A stretch of DNA of 64,000 bases from NCBI RefSeq assembly GCF_000510725.1, contig NZ_AZNZ01000003.1, positions 62,001 through 126,000 of the forward strand. Direction: 5' to 3'. Under the pieces are notes generated by a model. That model saw only the letters and a program-made list of their open reading frames with translations. It made no database searches and was not told the origin of the DNA. The translations under genes and the position numbers were made by a program. Shown here in pieces: positions 45,020 through 54,089 of the stretch. This DNA is from Pseudoxanthomonas sp. J31 (GTDB taxonomy: Bacteria; Pseudomonadota; Gammaproteobacteria; Xanthomonadales; Xanthomonadaceae). Every line of letters begins with the position of its first letter. Position 1 is the first letter of the stretch.

Positions 45020-45044
45020 GGGGCGGCGCCAGCGGCGCCGCCCC
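45020..45044 (-). terminator. terminator after the sugar dehydrogenase gene
   Basis: An 11-bp GC stem (GGGGCGGCGCC / GGCGCCGCCCC) with loop AGC lies directly downstream of the minus-strand gene ending at 45054. Confidence 0.6.
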
Positions 45045-45053
45045 CCGCGCGGC

Positions 45054-46232
45054 TCAGTCCCGCGGCGGCTCCAGTTTCAGCAGCTTGCCGTTGTCCTCGT
45101 CGGTGACCAGGTACAGGTTGCCGTCGGCGCCGGCGCGGACGTCGCGGATGCGCTCGCCCAGGTCCTGCAGCAGGCGCTCCTCGCCGACCACGCGGTCGCC
45201 GTCCAGCTGCAGCCGGATCAGGTTGCGGTGGGCCAGCGCGCCCAGGAACAGGCTGTCGTTCCATGGCTTGCCCTCGCGGCCGGTGTAGAAGGCCATGCCG
45301 GACAGGCCCGGGGAGATCTCGAACACGTGGTGCGGGGACTCGGTGCCCTCGTATTCCTTGCCGCGGGCCTCGGCGATCGGCTGGCCGGAGTAGTCGATGC
45401 CGTGGGTGGCCAGCGGCCAGCCGTAGTTGAGGCCGGGCAGGGGCAGGTTGATCTCGTCGCCGCCGCGCGGGCCGTGCTCGCTCTCCCACAGCTTGCCGGT
45501 GCGCGGATCGAAGGCCAGGCCCTGCGAGTTGCGGTGGCCGTAGCTCCAGATCTCCGGGCGCGCGCCCTCGCGGCCGACGAACGGGTTGTCCTCGGGGATG
45601 CTGCCGTCCAGGCGCAGCCGCACCAGCTTGCCCTGCAGCTTGTCCAGCTGCTGTGCCATGGGCTTGAACGAGCGGTCGCCCTGGCTGATGAAGACATGGC
45701 CCTGGTCGTCGAAGGCCAGGCGCGAGCCGTAGTGGTACTCGGCGTCGACCTTGGGCTCCTGGCGGTAGATGACGGTCAGCTCGGTGAGGGTGTCGCCGTC
45801 GAGGGTGGCGTAGGCGGCGGCGGTGCCGGAGGTGCCGTTCTCGCCCGGCTCGGCGTAGGTCAGGTAGATGCGGTGGCTGGTGGCGAAGTCCGGCGCCAGG
45901 GCCACGTCCAGCAGGCCGCCCTGGCCGCGCGCGGCGACCGCCGGCACGCCCTTGACCGGCTCGGAGATGCTGCCGTCGGCGCCGATCCGGCGCAGGTTGC
46001 CGCCGCGCTCGGTGACCAGGAAGCCGCCGTCCGGCAGGGGCGCAACCGCCCACGGATGGGACAGGCCGCTGGCGACCACGCTCAGCCGCGCCTGGCCCTG
46101 CTGGCTTTCCACCACCTGCGGCTCCGCCGGCTGCGCGGCATCCGCGGCCGGTGCCGGCGCGCGGTCGCAGGCCGACAGGGTGGCGGCCAGGGCCAGGGCG
46201 AGGAGGGAGGGCAGGTGCCGGGTGTGCTGCAT
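45054..46232 (-). CDS. PQQ-dependent sugar dehydrogenase (Asd/YliI-like) lipoprotein
   Basis: 392-aa periplasmic beta-propeller enzyme oxidising aldose sugars with PQQ. ATG 46232 has an AAGGAG site 8 bp upstream. The lipobox is LSAC (about Cys22). Propeller hallmarks are LSHPWAVAPLPDGGFLVTERGG, the active-site His/Arg region GQGGLLDVALAPDF, SYGHRNSQGLAFDP and EHGPRGGDEINL. PQQ synthesis genes are not in the window. Confidence 0.9.
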   Translation of the reverse strand: MQHTRHLPSLLALALAATLSACDRAPAPAADAAQPAEPQVVESQQGQARLSVVASGLSHPWAVAPLPDGGFLVTERGGNLRRIGADGSISEPVKGVPAVAARGQGGLLDVALAPDFATSHRIYLTYAEPGENGTSGTAAAYATLDGDTLTELTVIYRQEPKVDAEYHYGSRLAFDDQGHVFISQGDRSFKPMAQQLDKLQGKLVRLRLDGSIPEDNPFVGREGARPEIWSYGHRNSQGLAFDPRTGKLWESEHGPRGGDEINLPLPGLNYGWPLATHGIDYSGQPIAEARGKEYEGTESPHHVFEISPGLSGMAFYTGREGKPWNDSLFLGALAHRNLIRLQLDGDRVVGEERLLQDLGERIRDVRAGADGNLYLVTDEDNGKLLKLEPPRD

Positions 46233-46257
46233 GCGCGACGCTCCTTGGGACAAAGCG

Positions 46258-48138
46258 TCAACGATAGCCGGCGGCCTGCAGCTCGAACAACTCGGCATAG
46301 CGGCCGCCGGCGGCCATCAGCTCCTCGTGGGTGCCACTGGCCTCGACCCGGCCGCCGGACAGCACCAGGATGCGGTCGGCCATGCGCACGCTGGAGAAGC
46401 GGTGCGAGATCAGCACCGCGGTGCGCCCCCGCGAGAGCTCCTTGAAGCGCTGGAACACCTCGAACTCGCTGCGCGCGTCCAGCGCCGCGGTGGGCTCGTC
46501 GAGGATCATGACCTGGGCGTCGCGCATGTAGGCGCGGGCGATGGCCAGCTTCTGCCACTGCCCGCCGGACAGGTCCACGCCGTTCTTGAAGCGGCGCCCG
46601 ATCAGCTGGTCGTAGCCCAGCGGCAGGGACTGGACCACCTCGTCGGCCATGCCGCGGCGGGCGGCGTCGCGGATGCGCTCGATGTCGTCCAGCGCCTCGA
46701 TCCGGCCCACGCCGATGTTCTCGCCGGCGCTCAGGTGGTAGCGCACGAAGTCCTGGAAGATCACCCCGGTGTTGGCGCGCAGGTCGTCCAGGTCGTACTC
46801 GCGCAGGTCGCGGCCGTCGAGCAGGATCCGGCCCTCGTCCGGGTCGTACAGCCGCGCCAGCAGCTTGACCAGGGTGGTCTTGCCGGCGCCGTTCTCGCCG
46901 ACCAGGGCCAGCACCTCGCCGGCGCGCAGCTCGAAGCTGAGCCCGCGCAGGGCCCAGTGTCCGGCGCCCGGGTAGCGGAAGCCCACGTCCTCGAACACGA
47001 AGCCCTCGCGGATGGGCCGGGGCACCGGCACCGCGTCCGGGCGCGAGGCGATCTCCGGCTCGATCTCGAAGAACGAGAACAGGTCGTCCAGGTAGAGGGC
47101 CTGGCCGGCGACCTGGGAAAAGCCCACCAGCAGGCCTTCCAGCAGCTGGCGCAGGCGCATGAAGCTGCCGGCCAGGAAGGTCAGGTCGCCGATGCTGAAG
47201 TCACCGCGCACCGTGCGCCAGGCGATGTAGCCGTAGGCCACGTAGTAGCCCAGGGTGCCCAGCGCGGCCAGCAGCGTGCCCCAAAGCGCACGGCGCCGGG
47301 CCAGGGCGCGGTTGGCCAGGTAGAACCGCTCCGCCAGGACCTTGTAGCGGTCGATCAGGAAGCGGTGGAGGTTGAAGATCTTGACCTCCTTGGCCGTTTC
47401 CACGCTGGCGCCGGTCTGGCGCAGGTATTCGAGCTGGCGCCGTTCCGGGGTCCACTGGAAGTTGAGCGAGTAGCCCAGTGCGTTGAAATGCGCCTCGCCG
47501 ACGAACGCCGGCACCAGCGCCAGGGCCAGCAGCAGGATCAGCCACGGTGCGTAGACCAGCAGGCCCACGGCGAAGCTGACCACGGTGACCGCGTCCTGGA
47601 CCTGGCCGAACAGCTGGCTCATCAGGTTCATCCGGCTCATGGTCTGGCGCCGGGCGCGGTCCAGCTTGTCCTGCAGGTCCGGGTCCTCGAAGTCCTCCAG
47701 GTCCAGGGTGGCGGCGTGTTCCATCAGGCGCACGCTGCTGGCATTGGTGAACAGCTCCGACAGCAGGCCGTCGGCATAGGCGACCAGGCGTCCGGTCAGG
47801 TCCGAGCCCACGGCCACCGCCAGCTCCAGCGCCAGCAGCCACAGCAGCGGCGACAGCTGCCCCGAGCGCAGGGCATCGCCGAGCCGGTCCAGGCCCAGGC
47901 CGAGCCCGGCCAGGCGCACCACCTCGTCGATGATCAGCTTGCCGATGTAGAGCATCAGCACCGGCAGCAGCGAGCGGACCAGGCGCAGGCCCAGGCTGGT
48001 CAGGGTCAGGCCGGGGCTGGTGGCCCAGATCTGGCGCAGGAACGGTGGCAGGTTGCGCAGCGCATCGAAGCGCTCGCGCAGGCTCGGTGTCCCCTGGCCG
48101 CGCGCGGCCCCTGGCTTGGCATCAGGCTTGGCACTCAT
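46258..48138 (-). CDS. ABC exporter, fused permease-ATPase
   Basis: 626-aa half-transporter. ATG 48138 (MSAKPD) is used. The six-helix permease spans about 35-350, with an amphipathic substrate cavity (VLMLYIGKLIIDEVVRLAG). The ATPase has Walker A GENGAGKTT, signature LSGGQWQKLAIARAYM, Walker B MILDEPTAALDARSE and H-loop ISHRFSS. The Q-loop is in VIFQDFVRYH. The substrate is unknown; lipid, peptide or drug export are all possible. The upstream neighbour is a cytochrome c on the same strand, separated by a terminator. Confidence 0.9.
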   Translation of the reverse strand: MSAKPDAKPGAARGQGTPSLRERFDALRNLPPFLRQIWATSPGLTLTSLGLRLVRSLLPVLMLYIGKLIIDEVVRLAGLGLGLDRLGDALRSGQLSPLLWLLALELAVAVGSDLTGRLVAYADGLLSELFTNASSVRLMEHAATLDLEDFEDPDLQDKLDRARRQTMSRMNLMSQLFGQVQDAVTVVSFAVGLLVYAPWLILLLALALVPAFVGEAHFNALGYSLNFQWTPERRQLEYLRQTGASVETAKEVKIFNLHRFLIDRYKVLAERFYLANRALARRRALWGTLLAALGTLGYYVAYGYIAWRTVRGDFSIGDLTFLAGSFMRLRQLLEGLLVGFSQVAGQALYLDDLFSFFEIEPEIASRPDAVPVPRPIREGFVFEDVGFRYPGAGHWALRGLSFELRAGEVLALVGENGAGKTTLVKLLARLYDPDEGRILLDGRDLREYDLDDLRANTGVIFQDFVRYHLSAGENIGVGRIEALDDIERIRDAARRGMADEVVQSLPLGYDQLIGRRFKNGVDLSGGQWQKLAIARAYMRDAQVMILDEPTAALDARSEFEVFQRFKELSRGRTAVLISHRFSSVRMADRILVLSGGRVEASGTHEELMAAGGRYAELFELQAAGYR

Positions 48139-48224
48139 CCCCGGCATTGTGCCCCGTCCCCAGTCCGGCGGTCGTGCACGCCCAGGGGCCGCTCCGAATC
48201 CCCAATCCCGAATCCCGCCCAAGC

Positions 48225-48250
48225 AAAAGGCCCGCCGAAGCGGGCCTTTT
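48225..48250 (-). terminator. terminator after the cytochrome pair
   Basis: A 10-bp stem (AAAAGGCCCG / CGGGCCTTTT) with a 6-nt loop and T-run lies just downstream of the minus-strand cytochrome gene ending at 48286. Confidence 0.8.
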
Positions 48251-48285
48251 GCCTGGGCAAGCCGCGCAGCGGCCCAAGCAGCGGA

Positions 48286-48723
48286 TCAATACGCCTGGCT
48301 GAGGTCCTTCAGCTGCGACGGGCGCGAACCGAAGTAGGCCGCCAGGTCGGCGATCTCCTGGTCGCTGAGGCCGGAGGCCTGCGGGGTCATCAGCGCGTGC
48401 TGGCGGGCGCCGCTGCGGTACTCCTGCAGGGCATGGGCCAGGTAGTCCGGGTACTGGCCGCCGAGCTTGGGATAGCTGGCGTCGATCGGCGCGTTGCCGT
48501 CCGGGCCGTGGCAGTCCACGCAGCTCTGGCCGGTGGCCTTGCCCTTGGCCGAGGCCAGCTGTTCGCCGATGGCGATGCGGCCCGGCGGCAGGCCCGCGGA
48601 GGAGCTGCGGGCTTCGGCCGCGGCTCCGGCTTCGGTGGAGCCGTCCCCGCCAGCGCAGGCCGAAAGGCCGAGGAGGGCGGTCAGGACGATGGCGAGACGC
48701 GGGGCGTACACGGCTTTCGACAT
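48286..48723 (-). CDS. c-type cytochrome, lipoprotein (cytochrome c4/c5-like)
   Basis: 145-aa mono-heme cytochrome. I favour ATG 48723; a GTG at 48741 overlapping the upstream stop is possible. The signal ends in the lipobox LSAC. Heme attachment is CVDCH, with a likely Met ligand in ALMTPQASGLS. The pattern YPKLGGQYPDYLAHALQEYR is shared with the neighbouring cytochrome, so the two arose by tandem duplication. Probably periplasmic electron transfer. Confidence 0.88.
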   Translation of the reverse strand: MSKAVYAPRLAIVLTALLGLSACAGGDGSTEAGAAAEARSSSAGLPPGRIAIGEQLASAKGKATGQSCVDCHGPDGNAPIDASYPKLGGQYPDYLAHALQEYRSGARQHALMTPQASGLSDQEIADLAAYFGSRPSQLKDLSQAY

Positions 48724-48737
48724 GGGCGGCTGACTGC

Positions 48738-49115
48738 TCACTTGAGGGTGGAAAGGAAGGCGGCGATGTCGGCGATGTCCTGCTCAGAGAAGCTCTGGGC
48801 CTGGGCACGCATGGTCGGATGCCGGCGCTTGTTGTCGCGGTACTCGTGCAGGGCCTGGCTCAGGTACTCGGCCGACTGGCCGCCGATCTTGGGCACCTTG
48901 AAGCTCGGGTACGCATTCTTGTAGCCGGTCAGGCCGTGGCAGCCCTGGCAGGTGTAGGTCAGCTGGCGGCCGCGCTCGGCGTCGCCGGCAGGCGACCCGG
49001 CCGCGGCCTGGGCTTCCGGCTGGGCGGGTTGGGTGGACTCCTGCGCGGCAGCGCTGAAGGACAGGGAAGTGACCAGGGCAATGCAAACGGCTAGCGGCAG
49101 CGGGCGACGCATCAT
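48738..49115 (-). CDS. c-type cytochrome, soluble periplasmic
   Basis: 125-aa mono-heme cytochrome with a cleavable signal peptide (LAVCIALVTSLSFSAAAQ). The CXXCH motif is CQGCH. The fold signature PKIGGQSAEYLSQALHEYR and Met in HPTMRAQAQ match the downstream lipoprotein cytochrome. First gene of the pair. Together they may carry electrons to terminal oxidases, which are not in the window. Confidence 0.9.
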   Translation of the reverse strand: MMRRPLPLAVCIALVTSLSFSAAAQESTQPAQPEAQAAAGSPAGDAERGRQLTYTCQGCHGLTGYKNAYPSFKVPKIGGQSAEYLSQALHEYRDNKRRHPTMRAQAQSFSEQDIADIAAFLSTLK

Positions 49116-49356
49116 TCGTTAGTCCGATCGGTCTCGTTGGAGTCGGTCGTGCCGGTCTACCCCTCCGGACACGAAAACCGCCGCAGTATAGCCCCGCCTT
49201 AACGCAAGCGGGAACCGGCCGCATTGCGCTCGATCAAGGAGGGGGTGCACGCTGCCCGGCGTGCGGACCATGACCTTCGGCGCATGGCGGGCCATTGTGT
49301 TGGTGGTCTACTTGGATACAACACCTAATCACGCCCCATCGAAGGGGCCAGCGAGC

Positions 49357-50514
49357 ATGGAAAACGACATGGACCGAGCCACTTCCCCCGCCGTGCCCGC
49401 CGGGCTGCGCGCCGTCGCTGCCGCCCTGGCGCTTGCCGCCGCCATCACCGCCTGCAAGGGGGGCGAGGGCAAGCCGCCTGCCGCCGCCCAGGGGGAGCAG
49501 GCCGCCGCCGACGCCGTCCCGGTCGAAGTGGCCGAGGCCACCCGCCGGCCCATCGCCGCCAGCTACGCCGGCACCGCCGCCCTGGAGCCGCGGGCCGAAT
49601 CGCAGGTGGTGGCCAAGACCTCCGGCGTGGCGCTGGAGGTGCTGGTCGAGGAGGGCCAGTACGTCAAGGCCGGGCAGCCGCTGGTGCGGCTGGACCCGGA
49701 CCGTGCCCGCCTGGCCCTGGCCCAGAACGAGGCCCTGGTGCGCAAGCTGGAGAACAACTACAACCGCGCCCGCCAGCTGGTGGCCCAGCAGCTGATCAGC
49801 GCCGGCGAGGTCGACCAGATGCGCTACGACCTGGAGCAGGCCCGCGCCGCCTACGACCTGTCGCGGCTGGAGCTGTCCTACACCACGGTGGTGGCGCCGA
49901 TCTCCGGCGTGGTCGCCTCGCGCGACATCAAGCCGGGCAACTTCGTGCAGATCAACTCGCCGATCATCCGCATCGTCGACAGCAGCCGGCTGGAGGCCAC
50001 CCTCAACGTGCCGGAGCGGGAAATGGCCAAGCTGCGCGCGGGACAGGCCGTGACCCTGGTCGCCGACGCGCTGCCGGGCCGCAGCTTCTCCGGCGTGGTC
50101 GACCGCGTCGCCCCGGTGGTGGACAACGGCACCGGCACCTTCCGCGTGGTGGCTTCCTTCGCCGGCGACGGCGAGCTGACCGCGGGCATGTTCGGCCGCC
50201 TGAGCATCAACTACGACCAGCGTGCCGACGCCCTGGTGGTGCCGCGCACGGCGCTGCTGGAGGACGGCGGCGAGCCGGCGGTGTACGTGGTGCGCGACGG
50301 CCACGCCGCGCGCGTGGGCCTGAAGCTGGGCTACAGCGAGGGCGGCTGGGTCGAGGTGCGCGAGGGCCTGGCCGAGGGCGACGCCGTGGTGGTCGCCGGC
50401 AAGTCGGCCCTGCGCGAGGGCAGCGCCGTGCAGGTGCTGGAGCGTGAGCCGCAGGCCGAGGTCGCCGGCGGCAAGGCACCGGCCCAGGCGGCCGCGGCAC
50501 AGGCGGCGCGCTGA
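49357..50514 (+). CDS. RND efflux periplasmic adaptor (membrane fusion lipoprotein)
   Basis: 385-aa adaptor. I use ATG 49357; ATG 49369 is also possible. The lipobox is AITAC. A barrel-sandwich hybrid (AASYAGTAALEPRAES ... VAPISGVVASRDIKPGNFVQ) surrounds a short helical hairpin, followed by the beta-barrel and membrane-proximal domains. Its stop overlaps the first permease by 1 bp. The 240 bp upstream contain the likely operon promoter but no regulator gene. Confidence 0.9.
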   Translation: MENDMDRATSPAVPAGLRAVAAALALAAAITACKGGEGKPPAAAQGEQAAADAVPVEVAEATRRPIAASYAGTAALEPRAESQVVAKTSGVALEVLVEEGQYVKAGQPLVRLDPDRARLALAQNEALVRKLENNYNRARQLVAQQLISAGEVDQMRYDLEQARAAYDLSRLELSYTTVVAPISGVVASRDIKPGNFVQINSPIIRIVDSSRLEATLNVPEREMAKLRAGQAVTLVADALPGRSFSGVVDRVAPVVDNGTGTFRVVASFAGDGELTAGMFGRLSINYDQRADALVVPRTALLEDGGEPAVYVVRDGHAARVGLKLGYSEGGWVEVREGLAEGDAVVVAGKSALREGSAVQVLEREPQAEVAGGKAPAQAAAAQAAR

Positions 50515-53500
50515 TGGCAACGCACGACGTCCACCAGACGCGCGGATTCGACCTGGTCGAGTTCGCCACCCGCCGCCGGGTCACCATCGCGATGATGACC
50601 CTGACCCTGGTGCTGTTCGGCCTGATCTCGCTGTCCAGCCTCAAGGTCGAGCTGCTGCCGGACCTGAGCTATCCCACCCTGACCGTGCGCACCGACTACG
50701 AGGGCGCGGCGCCGTCGGAGGTCGAGACCCTGATCTCGCAGCCGGCCGAGGAGGCGCTGGGCGTGGTCAAGGGCCTGCGCAAGCTGCGCTCGATCTCGCG
50801 CACCGGCCAGAGCGACGTGGTCCTGGAGTTCGCCTGGGGCACGGACATGCAGCAGGCGGGCCTGGAGGTCCGCGACAAGATGGAGACGCTGCAGCTGCCG
50901 CTGGAGGCCAAGCCGCCGGTGCTGTTGCGCTTCAATCCCTCGACCCAGCCGATCATGCGCCTGGCGCTGAGCTCGAAGCAGGAGCCGGCCGACGAGGCCG
51001 ACGCCGTGCGCCGGCTGATGGAGCTGCGCCGCTACGCCGACGAGGACCTCAAGCGCAGGCTGGAGCCGGTGCCGGGCGTGGCCGCGGTCAAGGTCGGCGG
51101 CGGCCTGGAGGACGAGGTCCAGGTCGAGATCGACCAGCGCAAGCTGGCCCAGCTGGGCCTGTCGCTGGACCAGGTGATCGAGCGCCTCAAGCAGGAGAAC
51201 GTGAACCTGTCCGGCGGCCGCCTGGAGGAGGGCACCCAGCGCTACCTGGTGCGCACGGTCAACCAGTTCTCCTCGGTCGAGCAGATGCGCGAGATGCTGC
51301 TGACCACCGCCGGCGGGCAGTCCTCCGCCAACAGCGGAACCGGCGAGAACCGGCAGCTGATGCTGGCCATCCTCGGCAGCCGCGACCCCAACGTGATCGC
51401 CGCCCTGCGCGCCGACAACGGCGGCGGCGGCGTGGTCCCGGTGCGGCTGAAGGACGTGGCCGAGGTGCGCCAGGGCTACAAGGAGCGCGAGGCGGTGATC
51501 CGCGCCGGCGGCCGCGAGGCGGTCGAGCTGGCGGTCTACAAGGAAGGCGACGCCAATACCGTGGCCACCGCCGACGCGCTGGAAGCGCGCCTGGAGCAGA
51601 TCCGCAAGCGGATGCCCAAGGACATCGAGCTGTCCGTGGTCGAGGACCAGTCGGTCTTCATCCGCCACGCCGTCAACGACGTGAAGATGGATGCGGTGAT
51701 CGGCGGCCTGCTGTCGGTGCTGATCATCTTCCTGTTCCTGCGCGACGGCTGGAGCACCTTCGTCATCTCGCTGTCGCTGCCGGTGTCGATCATCACCACG
51801 TTCTTCTTCATGGGCCAGCTGGGCCTGAGCCTGAACGTGATGTCGCTGGGCGGCCTGGCCCTGGCCACCGGCCTGGTGGTGGACGACTCGATCGTGGTGC
51901 TGGAGTCCATCGCCAAGGCGCGCGAGCGCGGCCTGGGCATCCTCGAGGCGGCGATCACCGGCACCCGCGAGGTGTTCATGGCGGTGGTGGCCTCGACCCT
52001 GACCACGATCGCGGTGTTCCTGCCGCTGGTGTTCGTCGAGGGCATCGCCGGCCAGCTGTTCCGCGACCAGGCCCTGACCGTGGCCATCGCCATTGCCGTG
52101 TCGCTGGTGGTGTCGATGACCCTGGTGCCGATGCTCAGCTCGCTCAAGGGCCGCCCGCCGCTGGAGTTCCCGGCCGAGCCGGCGCCGCAGGGCGACCGCG
52201 TGCTGCGCGTGCTGCGGGTACTGGCCACCCTGGTGGTGCTGGCGATCGGCTACGGCATCGGCAAGGCCATCCTGGGCAAGGCCATGCCCGGCAGCAGCGT
52301 CGCCACCTGGGGCGCGCTGGTCCCCGGCCTGCTCCTGGCGGCGGGCTTCTGGTACCTGAAGTCGCTGTTCTACGCGGCCGCCTGGATGGTGGTGCGCGCC
52401 TTCCGCATCGTCGCCCGCTTGGCCGGCGGGGTGATGGGCAAGGCCAGCGACGTCGCCATGGCCCCGTACCGCCGCGCCGAGGCCGGCTACCTGCGCATGC
52501 TTCCCGGCGCGCTGGAGCGGCCCGGCCTGGTGCTGGGCGGCGCGGCCCTGGCCTTCGCCGCGACCATGGCCACGCTGCCGCTGCTGGGCGTCGACCTGAT
52601 CCCCCAGCTGGCCCAGGACCGCTTCGAGATGACCGCCAAGCTGCCGCCGGGCACGCCGCTGGCGCAGACCGACGCGCTGGTGCGCGACATCCAGCGCCGG
52701 CATGCCGGCGAGCCGGGCGTGCGCCTGCTGTACGGCGTCTCCGGCACCGGCACCCGGCTGGACGCCAGCCCGACCGAGAGCGGCGAGAACATCGGCAAGC
52801 TGTCGGTGGTGATGGACGACACCTCGCGCGAGGCCGCGCTGATGGAAACGCTGCGGCAGAGCATGAAGGCGTATCCGTCGGCGCAGGTGGACTTCGCCCG
52901 TCCGCAGCTGTTCGCGCTGGCCGCGCCGCTGGAAGTGGAGATCGAGGGCAATGACCTGGAGGCGATCCGGGTGGCCGGCAACAAGCTGGCGGCGATGCTG
53001 CGGCAGAACCCCCACTACGCCGACGTCAAGTCGACCGTGGAGCAGGGCTTCCCCGAGATCCAGGTGATCTTCGACCACGACCGCGCCGCGTCCCTGGGCC
53101 TGACCACCCGCCAGATCGCCGACGCGGTGGTCAACAAGGTGCGCGGCAACGTCGCAACCCGGTACAGCTTCCGCGACCGCAAGATCGACGTGCTGGTGCG
53201 GGTGCGCGAGTCCGAGCGCTCCTCGGTGGACGACATCCGCCGGCTGATCGTCAATCCCGCCGGCTCCAACCCGATCGAGCTGGGTTCGGTGGCCGAGGTG
53301 GTGGCCACCACCGGCCCCAGCGAGATCCACCGCGCCGACCAGCGCCGGGTGGCGATCGTCTCGGCCAACCTGCGCGACATCGACCTGGGCACGGCCGTCG
53401 CCGAGGTCCAGCAGATGGTGGCGGAGAACCCGCTGGGCGCCGACGTGGGCATGCGCATCGGCGGCCAGGGCGAGGAGCTGGGCGAGTCGTTGCGTTCGCT

Positions 53501-54086
53501 GCTGTTCGCCTTCGGCCTGGCGGTGTTCCTGGTCTACCTGGTGATGGCCTCGCAGTTCGAGTCGCTGCTGCACCCGTTCGTCATCCTGTTCACCATCCCG
53601 CTGGCCCTGGTCGGCGCGATCGGCGCGCTGCTGCTGACCGGCTCGCCGGTGTCGGTGGTGGTGTCGATCGGCCTGATCCTGCTGGTGGGCCTGGTGGTGA
53701 AGAACGCGATCATCCTGATCGACAAGGTCAACCAGCTGCGCGAGGCCGGCGTGGCCAAGCGCGAGGCCCTGGTCGAGGGCGCGCGCTCGCGCCTGCGCCC
53801 GATCATGATGACCACGCTGACGGCGGTGTTCGGCTTCATGCCGCTGGCGCTGGCCTTCGGCGAGGGCGCGGAGGTGCGTTCGCCGATGGCGATCACCGTG
53901 ATCGGCGGCCTGCTGGTCTCGACCCTGCTGACCCTGGTGGTGATCCCGGTGGTGTACGACCTGCTGGACCGCAAGCCCGACGGCTACTACGTCGAGCGCG
54001 GCCAGCGCTCGCGCCGCGAGGCGCTGCAGGCCGAGCAGGTGCTGGCCCGCGAGCACGACCCGATCGGCGGCGGCGCGGAGGCCTGA
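50514..54086 (+). CDS. RND efflux permease 1, enlarged by an inserted membrane segment
   Basis: 1190-aa HAE1-type proton-driven permease. It has the usual 12-TM framework with two large periplasmic loops; LSLPVSIITTFFFMGQLGLSLN and TGLVVDDSIVVLE (proton-relay Asp pair region) lie in TM4. Family members are about 1020-1050 aa. The excess is a block at about 550-665, between TM6 and TM7, with two extra hydrophobic helices (LVVLAIGYGIGKAIL, LVPGLLLAAGFWYLKSLFY). The reading frame is otherwise normal. It pairs with a second permease 3 bp downstream. Confidence 0.9.
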   Translation: MATHDVHQTRGFDLVEFATRRRVTIAMMTLTLVLFGLISLSSLKVELLPDLSYPTLTVRTDYEGAAPSEVETLISQPAEEALGVVKGLRKLRSISRTGQSDVVLEFAWGTDMQQAGLEVRDKMETLQLPLEAKPPVLLRFNPSTQPIMRLALSSKQEPADEADAVRRLMELRRYADEDLKRRLEPVPGVAAVKVGGGLEDEVQVEIDQRKLAQLGLSLDQVIERLKQENVNLSGGRLEEGTQRYLVRTVNQFSSVEQMREMLLTTAGGQSSANSGTGENRQLMLAILGSRDPNVIAALRADNGGGGVVPVRLKDVAEVRQGYKEREAVIRAGGREAVELAVYKEGDANTVATADALEARLEQIRKRMPKDIELSVVEDQSVFIRHAVNDVKMDAVIGGLLSVLIIFLFLRDGWSTFVISLSLPVSIITTFFFMGQLGLSLNVMSLGGLALATGLVVDDSIVVLESIAKARERGLGILEAAITGTREVFMAVVASTLTTIAVFLPLVFVEGIAGQLFRDQALTVAIAIAVSLVVSMTLVPMLSSLKGRPPLEFPAEPAPQGDRVLRVLRVLATLVVLAIGYGIGKAILGKAMPGSSVATWGALVPGLLLAAGFWYLKSLFYAAAWMVVRAFRIVARLAGGVMGKASDVAMAPYRRAEAGYLRMLPGALERPGLVLGGAALAFAATMATLPLLGVDLIPQLAQDRFEMTAKLPPGTPLAQTDALVRDIQRRHAGEPGVRLLYGVSGTGTRLDASPTESGENIGKLSVVMDDTSREAALMETLRQSMKAYPSAQVDFARPQLFALAAPLEVEIEGNDLEAIRVAGNKLAAMLRQNPHYADVKSTVEQGFPEIQVIFDHDRAASLGLTTRQIADAVVNKVRGNVATRYSFRDRKIDVLVRVRESERSSVDDIRRLIVNPAGSNPIELGSVAEVVATTGPSEIHRADQRRVAIVSANLRDIDLGTAVAEVQQMVAENPLGADVGMRIGGQGEELGESLRSLLFAFGLAVFLVYLVMASQFESLLHPFVILFTIPLALVGAIGALLLTGSPVSVVVSIGLILLVGLVVKNAIILIDKVNQLREAGVAKREALVEGARSRLRPIMMTTLTAVFGFMPLALAFGEGAEVRSPMAITVIGGLLVSTLLTLVVIPVVYDLLDRKPDGYYVERGQRSRREALQAEQVLAREHDPIGGGAEA

Positions 54087-54089
54087 TCG

